NCBI RefSeq assembly: GCF_006483445.1
Contig: NZ_PPPT01000153.1
Coordinates: forward strand, 1 to 64,000
Source: Bradyrhizobium guangdongense
Lineage (GTDB): Bacteria; Pseudomonadota; Alphaproteobacteria; Rhizobiales; Xanthobacteraceae
Reading direction: 5' to 3'
DNA length: 64,000 bases
Position numbers and translations under genes: made by a program. Below the pieces are notes generated by a model. The model was given only the letters and a program-made list of their open reading frames with translations. It did no database searches and was not told the DNA's origin. How positions within the stretch are numbered: position 1 is the first letter of the stretch; each line of letters begins with the position of its first letter. Positions 27,436 through 36,034 of the stretch are shown here, one piece after another.

Positions 27436-28626
27436 ATGAGCTCCAAGAACAGCTCCAAGCAGTTCGACATCGTCGTCTATGGCGCGACCGGTTTTACCGG
27501 TCAGCTCGTCGCCGAATATCTCGCCGCGCATTACAAGGGCGACAGGGATTTGAAATGGGCGATGGCGGGGCGCAGCCTCGACAAGCTGAAATCGGTGCGC
27601 GACGCGATCGGCGCGCCCGCCGAGACGCCCTTGATCGTTGCAGATGCCTCCGATGCGGCGTCGCTGAAGGCGATGGTGGACCAGACCAGGTCTGTCATCA
27701 CGACCGTTGGTCCCTATCAATGGTACGGCGAGGACCTGCTGGCGGCCTGCGTCGCCGGCGGCGTCGATTATTTCGATCTCTGCGGCGAGCCGGTGTGGAT
27801 GCGGCAGATGATCGACAAGTATGAGGCGGCAGCCAAGGCGAGCGGCGCGCGCATCGTGTTCTCCTGCGGCTTCGACTCGGTGCCGTTCGAGCTCGGTGCG
27901 TTCTTCGTGCAGGAGGAAGCCAAGCGGGTGTTCGGTGCCGCGGCAGCGCGCGTCAAGGGCCGCGTGCGCGACATGCGCGGCACGCTCTCCGGCGGTACGG
28001 CTGCGAGCGCGAAGGCGACCTTCGATGCGGTGGCCAAGGACATCAGCCTGGTCGCGATCCTCAACGACGCTTTTGCGCTGACGCCCGGCTTCACCGGCCC
28101 GAAGCAGCCGCGCGGCAACAGGGCGGCCTATGAGGAAGACCTGGGCTCCTGGGCAGCGCCGTTCATGATGGCGCTGATCAATACGCGCAACGTCCACCGC
28201 TCCAACATGCTGATGGGTTTTCCCTACGGCAAGGAGTTCGTCTACGACGAGATGGTGCTGACCGGTCCGGGCGAGAAGGGCGAGGCCAACGCCAAGAAGG
28301 TGATGGCTGTCAATTCCGAGAAGACCGGCCCCAACGCGCCGAAGCCGGGCGAGGGCCCTTCGAAAGAAGAGCGCGAGAACGGCCGCTACGATCTGCTCTA
28401 TGTCGCGATCGCGCCCGACGGACGGCAAGTGCGCGCCGGCGTGACCGGCGACCGCGATCCCGGCTACGGCTCGACCTCGAAGATGATCTCGGAATGCGCG
28501 ATCTGCATGCTGCGCGACACGAAGGACGTGGCAGCCGGCTTCTGGACGCCGGGCGCGGCGATGCAGAACAGCCTGATCAAGCGGTTGCAGGATCATGCCG
28601 GGCTGACGTTCCGGGTCGAGAGCTAG
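27436..28626 (+). CDS. Saccharopine dehydrogenase-like / trans-acting enoyl reductase family protein
   Basis: A 396-residue oxidoreductase. N-terminal Rossmann motif: VYGATGFTGQLVAEYL. Then a 'TVGPYQWYGEDLLAACVAGG' stretch and DYFDLCGEP, matching the family that includes the mycobacterial trans-acting enoyl reductase. The C-terminal half holds the substrate domain. Natural substrate unknown; lysine metabolism is unlikely here. Co-transcribed with DUF169. Confidence 0.88.
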   Translation: MSSKNSSKQFDIVVYGATGFTGQLVAEYLAAHYKGDRDLKWAMAGRSLDKLKSVRDAIGAPAETPLIVADASDAASLKAMVDQTRSVITTVGPYQWYGEDLLAACVAGGVDYFDLCGEPVWMRQMIDKYEAAAKASGARIVFSCGFDSVPFELGAFFVQEEAKRVFGAAAARVKGRVRDMRGTLSGGTAASAKATFDAVAKDISLVAILNDAFALTPGFTGPKQPRGNRAAYEEDLGSWAAPFMMALINTRNVHRSNMLMGFPYGKEFVYDEMVLTGPGEKGEANAKKVMAVNSEKTGPNAPKPGEGPSKEERENGRYDLLYVAIAPDGRQVRAGVTGDRDPGYGSTSKMISECAICMLRDTKDVAAGFWTPGAAMQNSLIKRLQDHAGLTFRVES

Positions 28627-28637
28627 CCGTATTCTTC

Positions 28638-28781
28638 GCCTCTCCCCGCGTGCGGGGAGAGGCCGGATTGCGAAGCAATCCGGGTGAGGGGGGCTCTCCG
28701 CGAGTCCAAGTGTTACCGTGGTTGCGGCAGAAGCCCCTCACCTCACCCCAACCCTCTCCCCGTAAGAACGGGGAGAGGGAG
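28638..28781. repeat. Intergenic palindromic repeat (CTCTCCCC...GGGGAGAG type)
   Basis: Four related arms: CCTCTCCCCGCG/TGCGGGGAGAGG (28639-28662), a GATTGCGAAGCAATC core, CCCCTCACC, and CCTCTCCCCGTAAG/AACGGGGAGAGG (28753-28779). Elements of this mosaic form are scattered between genes in Bradyrhizobium. It separates convergent genes and may act as a transcription end. Confidence 0.7.
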
Positions 28782-28812
28782 TAGAGAGGCGCGATCGCGC
28801 GGCGGGCGGAAA

Positions 28813-29439
28813 CTAGTTCCTGACGAAGTACCAGCGCTCGCCGTAGCGGATCGCCTCTCGCGGGGGCGCGTCGTCGAACTCGAAGAACTTTGCGGGATCG
28901 CCACCTGCGGGCACATGCAGGAAGCCGGAGAAGGTGTGGCGGAAGCCGCGTGACGTCAGGAACAGCACGTAAGCGCCGTCGTCGTCCTCATCTACAACGA
29001 TCTCGCCGCCGGCCGATACGTCTGCAGCATCGGGCTTGAGCGCGATCAGCCGCCCATTGTGCGCGACGTTGGGAATGAGCTCGCCGGCTTCGACCCTCGC
29101 TACGATCTGCTCGCGCACCGCACGGTGCCACCAGAAATTCGTGTTCAGCCAGATTGGCGTGAACGGCACATAAGCGAGTGCGGTAAGCGTCGCCACGCAG
29201 ACGACGAAGGGCAGGGCGAATTTGGCGCCGCCCGTGCGGATGCGCGTCAGCAGAAACAGCGACCACAAACCGCAGACGGGAAACGCCACCGCGAGCAGCG
29301 GCAGCACCGTGAACTCGAGGCCCGAGGGAAAGTCCGACATCGGCATCACGAACCCGGCGAGTGCGAGCGCCAGCGCTGATGTGGCGAGGCAGGCCAGGAG
29401 CGGAATGCGGACCGATACCGTGCGCGCGGTTGCTATCAT
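28813..29439 (-). CDS. Hypothetical membrane protein, 208 residues
   Basis: Three membrane segments (about 12-32, 43-64 and 75-93) are followed by a soluble C-terminal domain of about 115 residues with TPIWLNTNFWWHRAVREQIV, EIVVDEDDDGAYVLFLTSRG and EAIRYGERWYFVRN. ATG at 29439 is chosen because the upstream frame is not membrane-like and lies under the divergent 82-residue gene. I do not recognise a family. Confidence 0.65.
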   Translation of the reverse strand: MIATARTVSVRIPLLACLATSALALALAGFVMPMSDFPSGLEFTVLPLLAVAFPVCGLWSLFLLTRIRTGGAKFALPFVVCVATLTALAYVPFTPIWLNTNFWWHRAVREQIVARVEAGELIPNVAHNGRLIALKPDAADVSAGGEIVVDEDDDGAYVLFLTSRGFRHTFSGFLHVPAGGDPAKFFEFDDAPPREAIRYGERWYFVRN

Positions 29440-29565
29440 GCGGCTTGGTCGCAGGCCCCATGCCGCGCGTTCGAGCCGCCGCCTCGTGCCATTTAACGGC
29501 ACATTAACCATGGCGATCCCAGAATCCCCTTTGAGGCCGCCGATCAGGACCAGAGGGGTTGCGCG

Positions 29566-29814
29566 ATGGACTACGATTTTCTCAGCACCAAGACGCCCGC
29601 AACGCTCGACGAAATCCGCGTTCGCGTGGCGCATGCACTCGCCCGCCATCCGCTGTGCCGCAAGGTGCGCTTCGACATCGTCAGCGTCCCCCGCACCCGC
29701 AGGGGCGGCAACTGGACCGTCACCCTGCAATCGGTCGAGCCGCGCGCGGTCTGGGAAGCCTCCGAGATCGTCGCCGACATCCAGGACGCCTACGACCTCG
29801 CTGCAGCAGCCTGA
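29566..29814 (+). CDS. Small hypothetical protein, 82 residues
   Basis: Soluble, alternating alpha/beta composition: a helix (ATLDEIRVRVAHALARHPL), a strand (KVRFDIVSVPRTRRGGNWTV), and a C-terminal helix (WEASEIVADIQDAYDLAAAA). Good AGAGGGG upstream of the ATG. Divergent from the membrane protein. Conserved-looking but of unknown function. Confidence 0.65.
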   Translation: MDYDFLSTKTPATLDEIRVRVAHALARHPLCRKVRFDIVSVPRTRRGGNWTVTLQSVEPRAVWEASEIVADIQDAYDLAAAA

Positions 29815-29949
29815 TTTCATTGAACTTTTAGACCGATGTCGCCGCAATCCCGCCGGATGTCGCCTCGCACGCAGGGGCGTGCCTTAATTCCCGCTCAGTT
29901 TCCGGGCACGTCTAACAGGAACGTGAAGAGCGGGCCTGCGGAGAGACGT

Positions 29950-30636
29950 TTGTCGAAAGCCATCACCATCGTCGTCCTGACCTGCATCCTCGTCCTCGGC
30001 GCCGCCACCACCGCCATTCTCGGCCGCGACAGCGTGCCTGAAGTGACCGCCGAAATGGTGGCCGCCCAGCCCGCACCGAAGCCGCTGGCGACCAACCGCG
30101 CCGCCAAGGCCGACCGGCTCAACATTCCGACCCTTGCTCTCGCCTCGGCCGCGATCGAGCCCATCCAGACCCAGTCCCAGCCGCTCTTCACCGACCCGCT
30201 GCGCCAGGCCTTTGCCGCCGCCACGCCGTCCGATTTCCCGATGCCGAAGGCGAGCGCATCCGAGGCGCCGGCCCAGGCTGCCGAGGCACAAGCCAGGCCG
30301 AAGCCGGTTGCAAAACCGCAGCCGCAGAAGGCCTACTCGCTGCTGTCGGACGTGCAGATCGCCGGTATCAAGGACCGTCTGAAGCTGTCCTCGTCGCAGG
30401 AATATTACTGGCCATCCGTCGAAACCGCGCTGCGCAACGTCGCGCGAAAAATCCAGGCGAACAAGCTCAGCAATCCGCAGGCGCAGGGCGTGCCGATCGA
30501 TGCGGACAGCCAGGAAGTGCAGCAGTTGAAGTCGGCCGCGATGCCGCTGCTGTTTCAGTTGCGTGAGGACCAGAAGGAAGAGGTCCGCAAGCTCGCCCGC
30601 ATCATCGGGCTCGAGAAGGTCGCGCAGCAGATCTGA
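29950..30636 (+). CDS. Single-span membrane protein with Pro/Ala-rich linker, unknown function
   Basis: About 228 residues from a TTG at 29950 that follows GGAG. An N-terminal membrane segment (ITIVVLTCILVLGAATTAIL) leads to a Pro/Ala/Gln-rich linker (about 50-130), then a helical domain with SLLSDVQIAGIKDRLKLSSS, YWPSVETALRNVARKIQ and LFQLREDQKEEVRKLAR. The start could also lie at 29836. Likely periplasmic. Related proteins in Bradyrhizobium are annotated hypothetical. Confidence 0.68.
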   Translation: MSKAITIVVLTCILVLGAATTAILGRDSVPEVTAEMVAAQPAPKPLATNRAAKADRLNIPTLALASAAIEPIQTQSQPLFTDPLRQAFAAATPSDFPMPKASASEAPAQAAEAQARPKPVAKPQPQKAYSLLSDVQIAGIKDRLKLSSSQEYYWPSVETALRNVARKIQANKLSNPQAQGVPIDADSQEVQQLKSAAMPLLFQLREDQKEEVRKLARIIGLEKVAQQI

Positions 30637-30758
30637 CACCGCGCTTTTGTTCCGCGCGCGGTTCGCGACGGAACTGCCGGTTTTTCCCGAACAAATATCC
30701 CGTCCAGGGAACGTCAAATTGCGCCATGCGTTGCCCGCTCCAAAGAGGGAGTGGATCA

Positions 30759-31439
30759 ATGCGCGCCTCGACAGCCTATTTCGTTGGCGCCGGAACGATC
30801 GTCGCGGCCATTGCCATTGGTCTTGGCGGCGGCCTCATCGCCGGCAACATCATGCATCCCGTTACGCCCAAGCAGGGACCCGACACCGCCAAATATGAGC
30901 GACGCACGGAACCGGCTGGAGTCGAAGCTGCGGCGAGCGCGCCGTCCGAACGCGTGCAGTATCTGACTGGCACGCAAGCCTTCGGTGCGGTGGTTGCTCC
31001 ACCCGCGCAAGCCGAGCCGCAGACCAGGACCGCGAGCACCGAGCCGCCGGCGCCTGCACAAGCGATCAACGACTCCAATAAGGACACCACCAAAGACACC
31101 AAGACGGCCAACGCCGCCGCAGCGGTACCTGCAGCTCCGGTAGCGGCAAGACCCGCCGAGCAGCAGGCTGCTCGCGAGACGTCGTCCGCGCCTGAAAATG
31201 CCAACGCCAGGGCAAGCGACGCCGATGTCAAGCGTAGCGCGGCTGATCGCCGCCGCGCCGAGCGGCGGCAGCATTGGTCGGAGCGGCGCCGTCAGGAGAT
31301 GCGTGAGCCGCGCGACCGGACCGATTGGGACGACATCGCGCGCAGTGTGCGCGAGGATTCGCGAGATCGCGAATTCATCGCCACCCGCCGTTCCGGTTTC
31401 CCGCAAATCAGGCTGTTCGGATCTGATGACGACGATTAG
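30759..31439 (+). CDS. Single-span membrane protein with low-complexity tail, unknown function
   Basis: 226 residues. The N-terminal hydrophobic segment (AGTIVAAIAIGLGGGLIAGN) anchors it. The rest is Ala/Pro-rich, followed by an Arg/Glu-rich stretch (SAADRRRAERRQHWSERRRQ) and an acidic end. AGAGGGAG lies before the ATG at 30759. No enzymatic motif seen. The charge pattern (positive block then acidic tail) suggests binding to cell-wall or nucleic-acid polymers, but that is speculative. Confidence 0.6.
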   Translation: MRASTAYFVGAGTIVAAIAIGLGGGLIAGNIMHPVTPKQGPDTAKYERRTEPAGVEAAASAPSERVQYLTGTQAFGAVVAPPAQAEPQTRTASTEPPAPAQAINDSNKDTTKDTKTANAAAAVPAAPVAARPAEQQAARETSSAPENANARASDADVKRSAADRRRAERRQHWSERRRQEMREPRDRTDWDDIARSVREDSRDREFIATRRSGFPQIRLFGSDDDD

Positions 31440-31457
31440 TGCTTGAGGTGCGCGCTT

Positions 31458-31660
31458 CCCCTCTCCCCTTGTGGGAGAGGGTGGCTCGCCGCGATAGCGG
31501 CGAGACGGGTGAGGGGTCTCTATCCACGTGTGAATCTCCTGCAGTTTAGACCGCAGAAGCAACCCCTCATCCGGCGCCATAGCCGATGCAAAGCATCGGC
31601 GTTCTAAGTGAACGGCGGCCGGAGGCCGCCTACGCCACCTTCTCCCACAAGGGGAGAAGG
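31458..31660. repeat. Intergenic palindromic repeat with long inverted arms
   Basis: CCCCTCTCCCCTTGTGGGAG (31458) and its near complement CTCCCACAAGGGGAGAAGG (31642) frame inner pairs (GTGAGGGGTCTC/ACCCCTCAT and GATGCAAAGCATC). Same class as the element near 28700. It lies between convergent genes. Confidence 0.7.
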
Positions 31661-31671
31661 AAGAAAGAAGA

Positions 31672-31896
31672 TCAGCCGCCGTGGGACTCGATGACCTTGC
31701 GGCATGAGTCCGACAGCTTTGTCTTGTTCTCGCGCAGGCAGGCGTTCATCTGCGGCGGCCTGCCGATATGGTCCGCGCAGAATTTGCTGGCATCGCCGCG
31801 GCAGGCCATCTGCTCCTGCGGCGTAGGACCGGATTGCGCCGACGCGGGCAGGATGGTCGATGCAAGCAGCAGCGCGGCGATGACTGAGATCTTCAT
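31672..31896 (-). CDS. Small secreted Cys-rich protein
   Basis: 74 residues: signal peptide (MKISVIAALLLASTILPASA) then a mature part with four cysteines (MACRGDASKFCADH, NACLRENKTKLSDSCRK), a pattern like the Cys-rich GLG1 repeat. GAGG lies before the ATG at 31896. Probably periplasmic, function unknown. Confidence 0.72.
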   Translation of the reverse strand: MKISVIAALLLASTILPASAQSGPTPQEQMACRGDASKFCADHIGRPPQMNACLRENKTKLSDSCRKVIESHGG

Positions 31897-32138
31897 GATG
31901 GGCCTCGTTGAAGGTTCGTTGTCCGGCTTGAAATCAAGCGGTCGGACTTTTCGCACGCGTCTCCTTCAGGTCCATGCCATGTTCATGGCATCGCGAAAGC
32001 GCTTCTCAATCCGCGCACGCGTCGCACCCCATCTTCATGGCATGTATCTGCGCGCCGTCTTTTGGCATCTCACCTGCACGTCGGCTGCGGGAACCGTTGG
32101 TTCGCATCGCAAGCCGCACGCCAATAAGGAGCGGAGAG

Positions 32139-32414
32139 ATGCTGAAAAAAGGACAGGCGCTGAGCGCTGGGCTGATGGTTGCGGCGCTGGTGACGTTGGC
32201 GAGCGCGCCGGCGCAGGCGGTGGTCTATTGCAAGACGGTCGGCGTGCCCAAGGGTTGCGTGGTGCGGCCGACTGCGGCCGTGGTGGTGGCGCCGGTCGCG
32301 CCGGTTGCCGCGGCGGCTGTCGTCACGCCGGGTGTCGGCGCACCCGGCGTCGGCGTTCGCGCCGGCACGCCGATGAATCGCGGCGGCCCGGTAAACCGCG
32401 TCGGCGTGCGCTGA
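32139..32414 (+). CDS. Small secreted hypothetical protein
   Basis: 91 residues with a signal peptide (LSAGLMVAALVTLASAPAQA), a short YCKTVGVPKGCVVRP pair of cysteines, then a Val/Ala/Gly/Pro-rich low-complexity tail. AAGGAGCGGAG precedes the ATG. Members of this kind are frequent in Bradyrhizobium. Function unknown. Confidence 0.68.
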   Translation: MLKKGQALSAGLMVAALVTLASAPAQAVVYCKTVGVPKGCVVRPTAAVVVAPVAPVAAAAVVTPGVGAPGVGVRAGTPMNRGGPVNRVGVR

Positions 32415-32534
32415 GCGTCGTTCCTTTCGGGTGAAGGGATCGCCTGCGATCGACCCCCGTCCCTCCGCAGGACCGCACATCCCGCCCCGACCTCTCTCCG
32501 TGCGTCCCACACGCGCGGGGAGAGGATCTTTTTG

Positions 32535-34463
32535 TTAGCGCGACGCCGCATCCGTATCGGGAAAGCGCTGTGGCAATTGCAGCCGCACCCGCGTGCCGGT
32601 CGTCCCGGAGCCGATGTCGAGCACGGCGCCGCAGCGCGCGGCGCGGCTCTTCATGTTGCGCAAGCCGCGTGCGGCCTGGCCGGACGCGGGCGCTTCGGCA
32701 TTGTCCGCGAGCGCAAAACCCTTGCCGTCGTCTTCGATGCGGATGACGCCGTGCTGGCCGTCGGCGCCATCGAGCGTCTCGATCGTCACGCTGACATGGC
32801 GGGCGGCGGCATGCTTGACCGCGTTGGTCACGGCTTCGTCGAGAATGCGTATGATCTGGATGACGTGCCAGGGCCGCAGCTCCGGGTGCAGCGGCAGGCC
32901 CTGCTGCGAGGTGATACGCCAGTCGAGCGCGATGTCGTGCGGCCGGAGTTGCGCGGCTGCGCGCTCGCGCCAGGAGCCGAGCGCCAGCATCAGATCGCCG
33001 CCGATATCGTCCATGGAATCGATGACCAGCCGCAAATCCTTCAGCGCGGCCCGCGCCGCGTCGGTGATGGTGGCGCCGGTATTGCCGCGCTCCGACAGCG
33101 CGACGATGCTGATGAGCTGGCCGCCGAGGCCGTCATGCAGGTCGCGCATCAGCCTGGTGCGCTCGTCGGCGAGTGCGGCGGCGCGTGCGCGCGCTTCCTC
33201 GCGGACGAAGCTCGCCTTCAGCCGCTCCTCGGCTTCGCGGACGCGCGCCACGAGCTGGCCGGCAAAGCTGTCGACCTGGTTCAGCGCCCGCGCAAAGCGC
33301 CAGGTGAGGCCGGCGCCGATCGCGACCAGCATCGCCGAATAGGACAGGCGGGAGACGAAGGTGCGCTCGTTCGGCATGATCTCGAACACCGAGAGCATGT
33401 CGTGGCCCCAGCAGGTCAGCACGATGGTCACGGCGCAGCCCAGCGTAAAGCTCGCCGCGTCTTGCCGCCGCACCACCGCTGTTGCCGTGATGCAGGCCAT
33501 CAGCAGCAGGCACAGGCCGACGGTGGGAATGCCGAGCGCGAGAAACAGGATGCGCGGCAGCGGCGGGCCCGCGACCAGGCCGGCCACGAAGACGATCACG
33601 CCAGGCGCGAACAGCAGCAGGCCGTAACGCGGCCAGCGCCAGCCGAAGAACAGCACGGCGAACACCACGATCAGCGCGCTCTCGATCGGTGCGGATGCCA
33701 GCAGCACGGCGGCCAGCCGCGAATAGGACAGCGGCGGCACCGGCGGCGGCAGGAAGGCCTGGATCACGCCGAGCACCATGGCGACGGCCAGCACGCCATA
33801 GACCGGCTCGTGCCGCCGCATCAGCCACATGATCGCGAGGATCACGGCCAGGATCGCCTGCCAGGCGGAGAACACCACCGGCAGCGTGACGAACAGTAGC
33901 GCACGCCGCTCATAGGCGGGCCGCAGCGCCTCGTCCGGCCCGACATAGACGGTGTCGAGAAAGCCCTTCAGGGGACCCCAGACGAACAGCCGCACCGTGA
34001 TCCCGTTGGTCCCCTCGCGCAGCAGCGAGGACGGGATCAGCGCGATCTGCGGCGTGTTGCGGTCGGGCCGGTTCGCGGCGTCGTCGCGCCGGCTGTCGAG
34101 AATCACGACGCCATTGACCGCGACCTCGACCGCATTGCTGAAACGCGGCAGGAACACCGACCATGCCGATTTGGCGTCGGCGCCGGTGAGCATGAAGCTG
34201 CCGCTATAGAGAGGCGGATCGTCGAGCGAATAGCGCGACGAGGTGAAGTGTGGCAACGCCACCGTTTTGGTTGCGCCGTTCTCCTGCTGCGTGAACTCGG
34301 AGACCGCGTAATCCTCGGGGTCGCTGGGCTGCAGCAGCCGCAGCACGAGCAGGCTGGCGATCACGATCAGCGCCTGGAGCAGCAGATAGGGCACGAGCCG
34401 CGACAGCCGCAGCCGCCGTCGCGTCCAGCTTGAGACGATCGGCTTCGCCGCGACTTCGCTCAC
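32535..34463 (-). CDS. Sensor histidine kinase (NarL-type, HisKA_3), membrane-bound
   Basis: 642 residues. One N-terminal membrane segment and a periplasmic domain (to about 185) come before six or seven further membrane segments (about 186-392), then a coiled linker. The phospho-acceptor is His443 in LMRDLHDGLGGQL. The HATPase has an N-box (DEAVTNAVKHAAARH) and GDGKGF-like EDDGKGFAL. It overlaps the response regulator gene by 4 bp (ATGA), so the two form one system. The signal is unknown; the periplasmic part resembles ligand domains of 7TM-type kinases. Confidence 0.92.
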   Translation of the reverse strand: MSEVAAKPIVSSWTRRRLRLSRLVPYLLLQALIVIASLLVLRLLQPSDPEDYAVSEFTQQENGATKTVALPHFTSSRYSLDDPPLYSGSFMLTGADAKSAWSVFLPRFSNAVEVAVNGVVILDSRRDDAANRPDRNTPQIALIPSSLLREGTNGITVRLFVWGPLKGFLDTVYVGPDEALRPAYERRALLFVTLPVVFSAWQAILAVILAIMWLMRRHEPVYGVLAVAMVLGVIQAFLPPPVPPLSYSRLAAVLLASAPIESALIVVFAVLFFGWRWPRYGLLLFAPGVIVFVAGLVAGPPLPRILFLALGIPTVGLCLLLMACITATAVVRRQDAASFTLGCAVTIVLTCWGHDMLSVFEIMPNERTFVSRLSYSAMLVAIGAGLTWRFARALNQVDSFAGQLVARVREAEERLKASFVREEARARAAALADERTRLMRDLHDGLGGQLISIVALSERGNTGATITDAARAALKDLRLVIDSMDDIGGDLMLALGSWRERAAAQLRPHDIALDWRITSQQGLPLHPELRPWHVIQIIRILDEAVTNAVKHAAARHVSVTIETLDGADGQHGVIRIEDDGKGFALADNAEAPASGQAARGLRNMKSRAARCGAVLDIGSGTTGTRVRLQLPQRFPDTDAASR

Positions 34464-35131
34464 AGCTTGATCAGGCCCTGCTGCACCGCCTCGAACACGG
34501 CTTCGCTGCGCGTGTGCACCTCGAGCTTGCGGTAGATGTTCTTGATGTGCCCGGGCACGGTCTGGCGCGACAGGCCGAGATGGCCTGCGATCTCGGCGTA
34601 GCTGAAGCCTTTGGCGATACCCCAGAGGATGTCGATCTCGCGCGGGGTCAGCTTTGCCGTGTTGAGCGCGGGCCCGGGGGGCGGCTCGACGGAAGTTTGG
34701 GTTCGCCGCACGATGAAGCGCGCGATCGAGGCCGAGATCGGCGAATGCCCGGCGACGAGGTCGCGCACGGTGGTGGCGATGTCGGTCGGGAAGGCGTCCT
34801 TGAGGAGATAGCCGGTGGCGCCCACGGTGATCGCGGAGATCACGCTCTCCTCGTCGCCGAGCGCCGAGATCACCATGATCTCGGTCTCAGGGAAGCGCCG
34901 CCGGGTCTCGCGGATCAACTCGATGCCGTGCCCGTCGGGCAGCCGCAGATCGGTCAGCAGCACGCGGGGAGCGGCGTCATTGAGGGCGCTGCGGGCCTCG
35001 CCAAGCGTGCCGGCGGTCCGCACCTCGTAACCCGCCTTCACCAGCGCATCCTGCAGCCGCCAGCAGGTCGGTGCATCGTCCTCGACCAGCAGGATGGTGA
35101 TGGTGCCCGCCGTCTCGCCCTGATCCGTCAT
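34460..35131 (-). CDS. NarL/LuxR-type response regulator
   Basis: 223 residues. The receiver domain has acidic residues Asp18 and Asp19 and the phospho-site Asp61 in LLTDLRLPDGHG. The GerE-type helix-turn-helix is at the C-terminus (LTPREIDILWGIAKGFSYAE; HLGLSRQTVPGHIKNIYRKL). It is upstream of, and overlaps, the kinase gene. A CCCAT-N4-ATGGG inverted repeat at 35204-35217 lies in the upstream region. Targets unknown. Confidence 0.93.
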   Translation of the reverse strand: MTDQGETAGTITILLVEDDAPTCWRLQDALVKAGYEVRTAGTLGEARSALNDAAPRVLLTDLRLPDGHGIELIRETRRRFPETEIMVISALGDEESVISAITVGATGYLLKDAFPTDIATTVRDLVAGHSPISASIARFIVRRTQTSVEPPPGPALNTAKLTPREIDILWGIAKGFSYAEIAGHLGLSRQTVPGHIKNIYRKLEVHTRSEAVFEAVQQGLIKL

Positions 35132-35284
35132 CGCAAAAACCCCGGCCGCGCGTCCCTCGCGGCGTGCGATGCCAAGCTTAGCCGCGCGGCTCGGGTTGCA
35201 ACACCCATAATCATGGGATCATGGGGCGGGATGCTCTGTCGATACGGACGGTCTTGCGGGGTTGGCACCCTACAGGAGCCCTTC

Positions 35285-35533
35285 CTACTTCCCATTCCCC
35301 TTGCAGGCGCCGCCGGGGCCGATGTGATAGCCGCGCGGGCAGGCATGGGCCGCGGGGTTGGCGTAGTTCTTCAGGCATCCGCCATAGGGGCCGCGGTGCC
35401 AGCCTTTGCCGCAGCCGCCGGCCACCGCAATGACATCGCCATTCGCCGGGCTATAGGGCGCGACGGGCATCGCCTGCACCGAGCCGGCGAGCGTGCCGAG
35501 CAGGAAGGCCGTCGCAAGGATATTTCGCATCAT
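35285..35533 (-). CDS. GCG_CRPN-type small secreted protein
   Basis: 82 residues: signal peptide (ILATAFLLGTLAGSVQA) then a Gly/Cys-rich mature part: AGGCGKGWHRGPYGGCLKNY and CPRGYHIGPGGACKGNGK. The GCG start and CPRG/GGC pattern match the GCG_CRPN domain family found in Bradyrhizobium. Four cysteines could form two disulfides. It is followed in the minus direction by the two-component system; no functional link is known. Confidence 0.82.
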   Translation of the reverse strand: MMRNILATAFLLGTLAGSVQAMPVAPYSPANGDVIAVAGGCGKGWHRGPYGGCLKNYANPAAHACPRGYHIGPGGACKGNGK

Positions 35534-35548
35534 CGCTCGCTCCAGGCT

Positions 35549-35791
35549 CTAATGCGTGGCCGCGAAGGCGATGCCGGCGCGCACTTCCGCGATCGCCTGG
35601 TCGATCAGGCCGAGCGCCTTCTCGCGATGGCCGCCCTTGTTGGGCGTCGCCTGGGCGAGTTCGGTGCGGGCCGATTGCAGCAGCCCGATTGATGCGTCCA
35701 TGTGTGGCTGCGCACCGAGCGCGTAGCCGATGCAAAGGCAGCCGGCGAGGGCGCCGCCGAGCAGAACGCTGCGGGTCAGAGAGGTCGTCAT
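35549..35791 (-). CDS. Small exported hypothetical protein, 80 residues
   Basis: A hydrophobic N-terminus (LLGGALAGCLCIGYALG) is followed by helices (MDASIGLLQSARTELAQATP; ALGLIDQAIAEVRAGI). GGAGGACC lies before the ATG at 35791. It may be co-transcribed with the GCG_CRPN gene 16 bp downstream. Conserved in appearance; function unknown. Confidence 0.72.
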   Translation of the reverse strand: MTTSLTRSVLLGGALAGCLCIGYALGAQPHMDASIGLLQSARTELAQATPNKGGHREKALGLIDQAIAEVRAGIAFAATH

Positions 35792-36034
35792 GTCCTGGTC
35801 CTCCAGCGGGCGTTCGAGGTCTTGGCCGCCCGATTGCCGCGATGCGCCGTAAATCGCAACAAGCGCATCCGTCGTCTGAATAAAGCGGGCGGGTGCGCGC
35901 CGTCTTGGACTGTCCGGCGTCGGGCAAATCCGCGCTTGGACTGATCGGCGCTGTTTAAATCACCTTGCGGTGTTGCTAGCCTCTGTTGCCGCGCAATGTG
36001 TCCTTGCCAGAATTTCCCGGTTCATCCCGCCTCG

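Noticed and set aside
32532-33899. 455-codon plus-strand frame over the histidine kinase
   Set aside because: Rich in Arg/His/Gln/Asp as expected of an antisense reading in GC-rich DNA; no motifs.
34430-35692. 420-codon plus-strand frame over the response regulator
   Set aside because: Antisense to a clear NarL-type gene and two small exported proteins.
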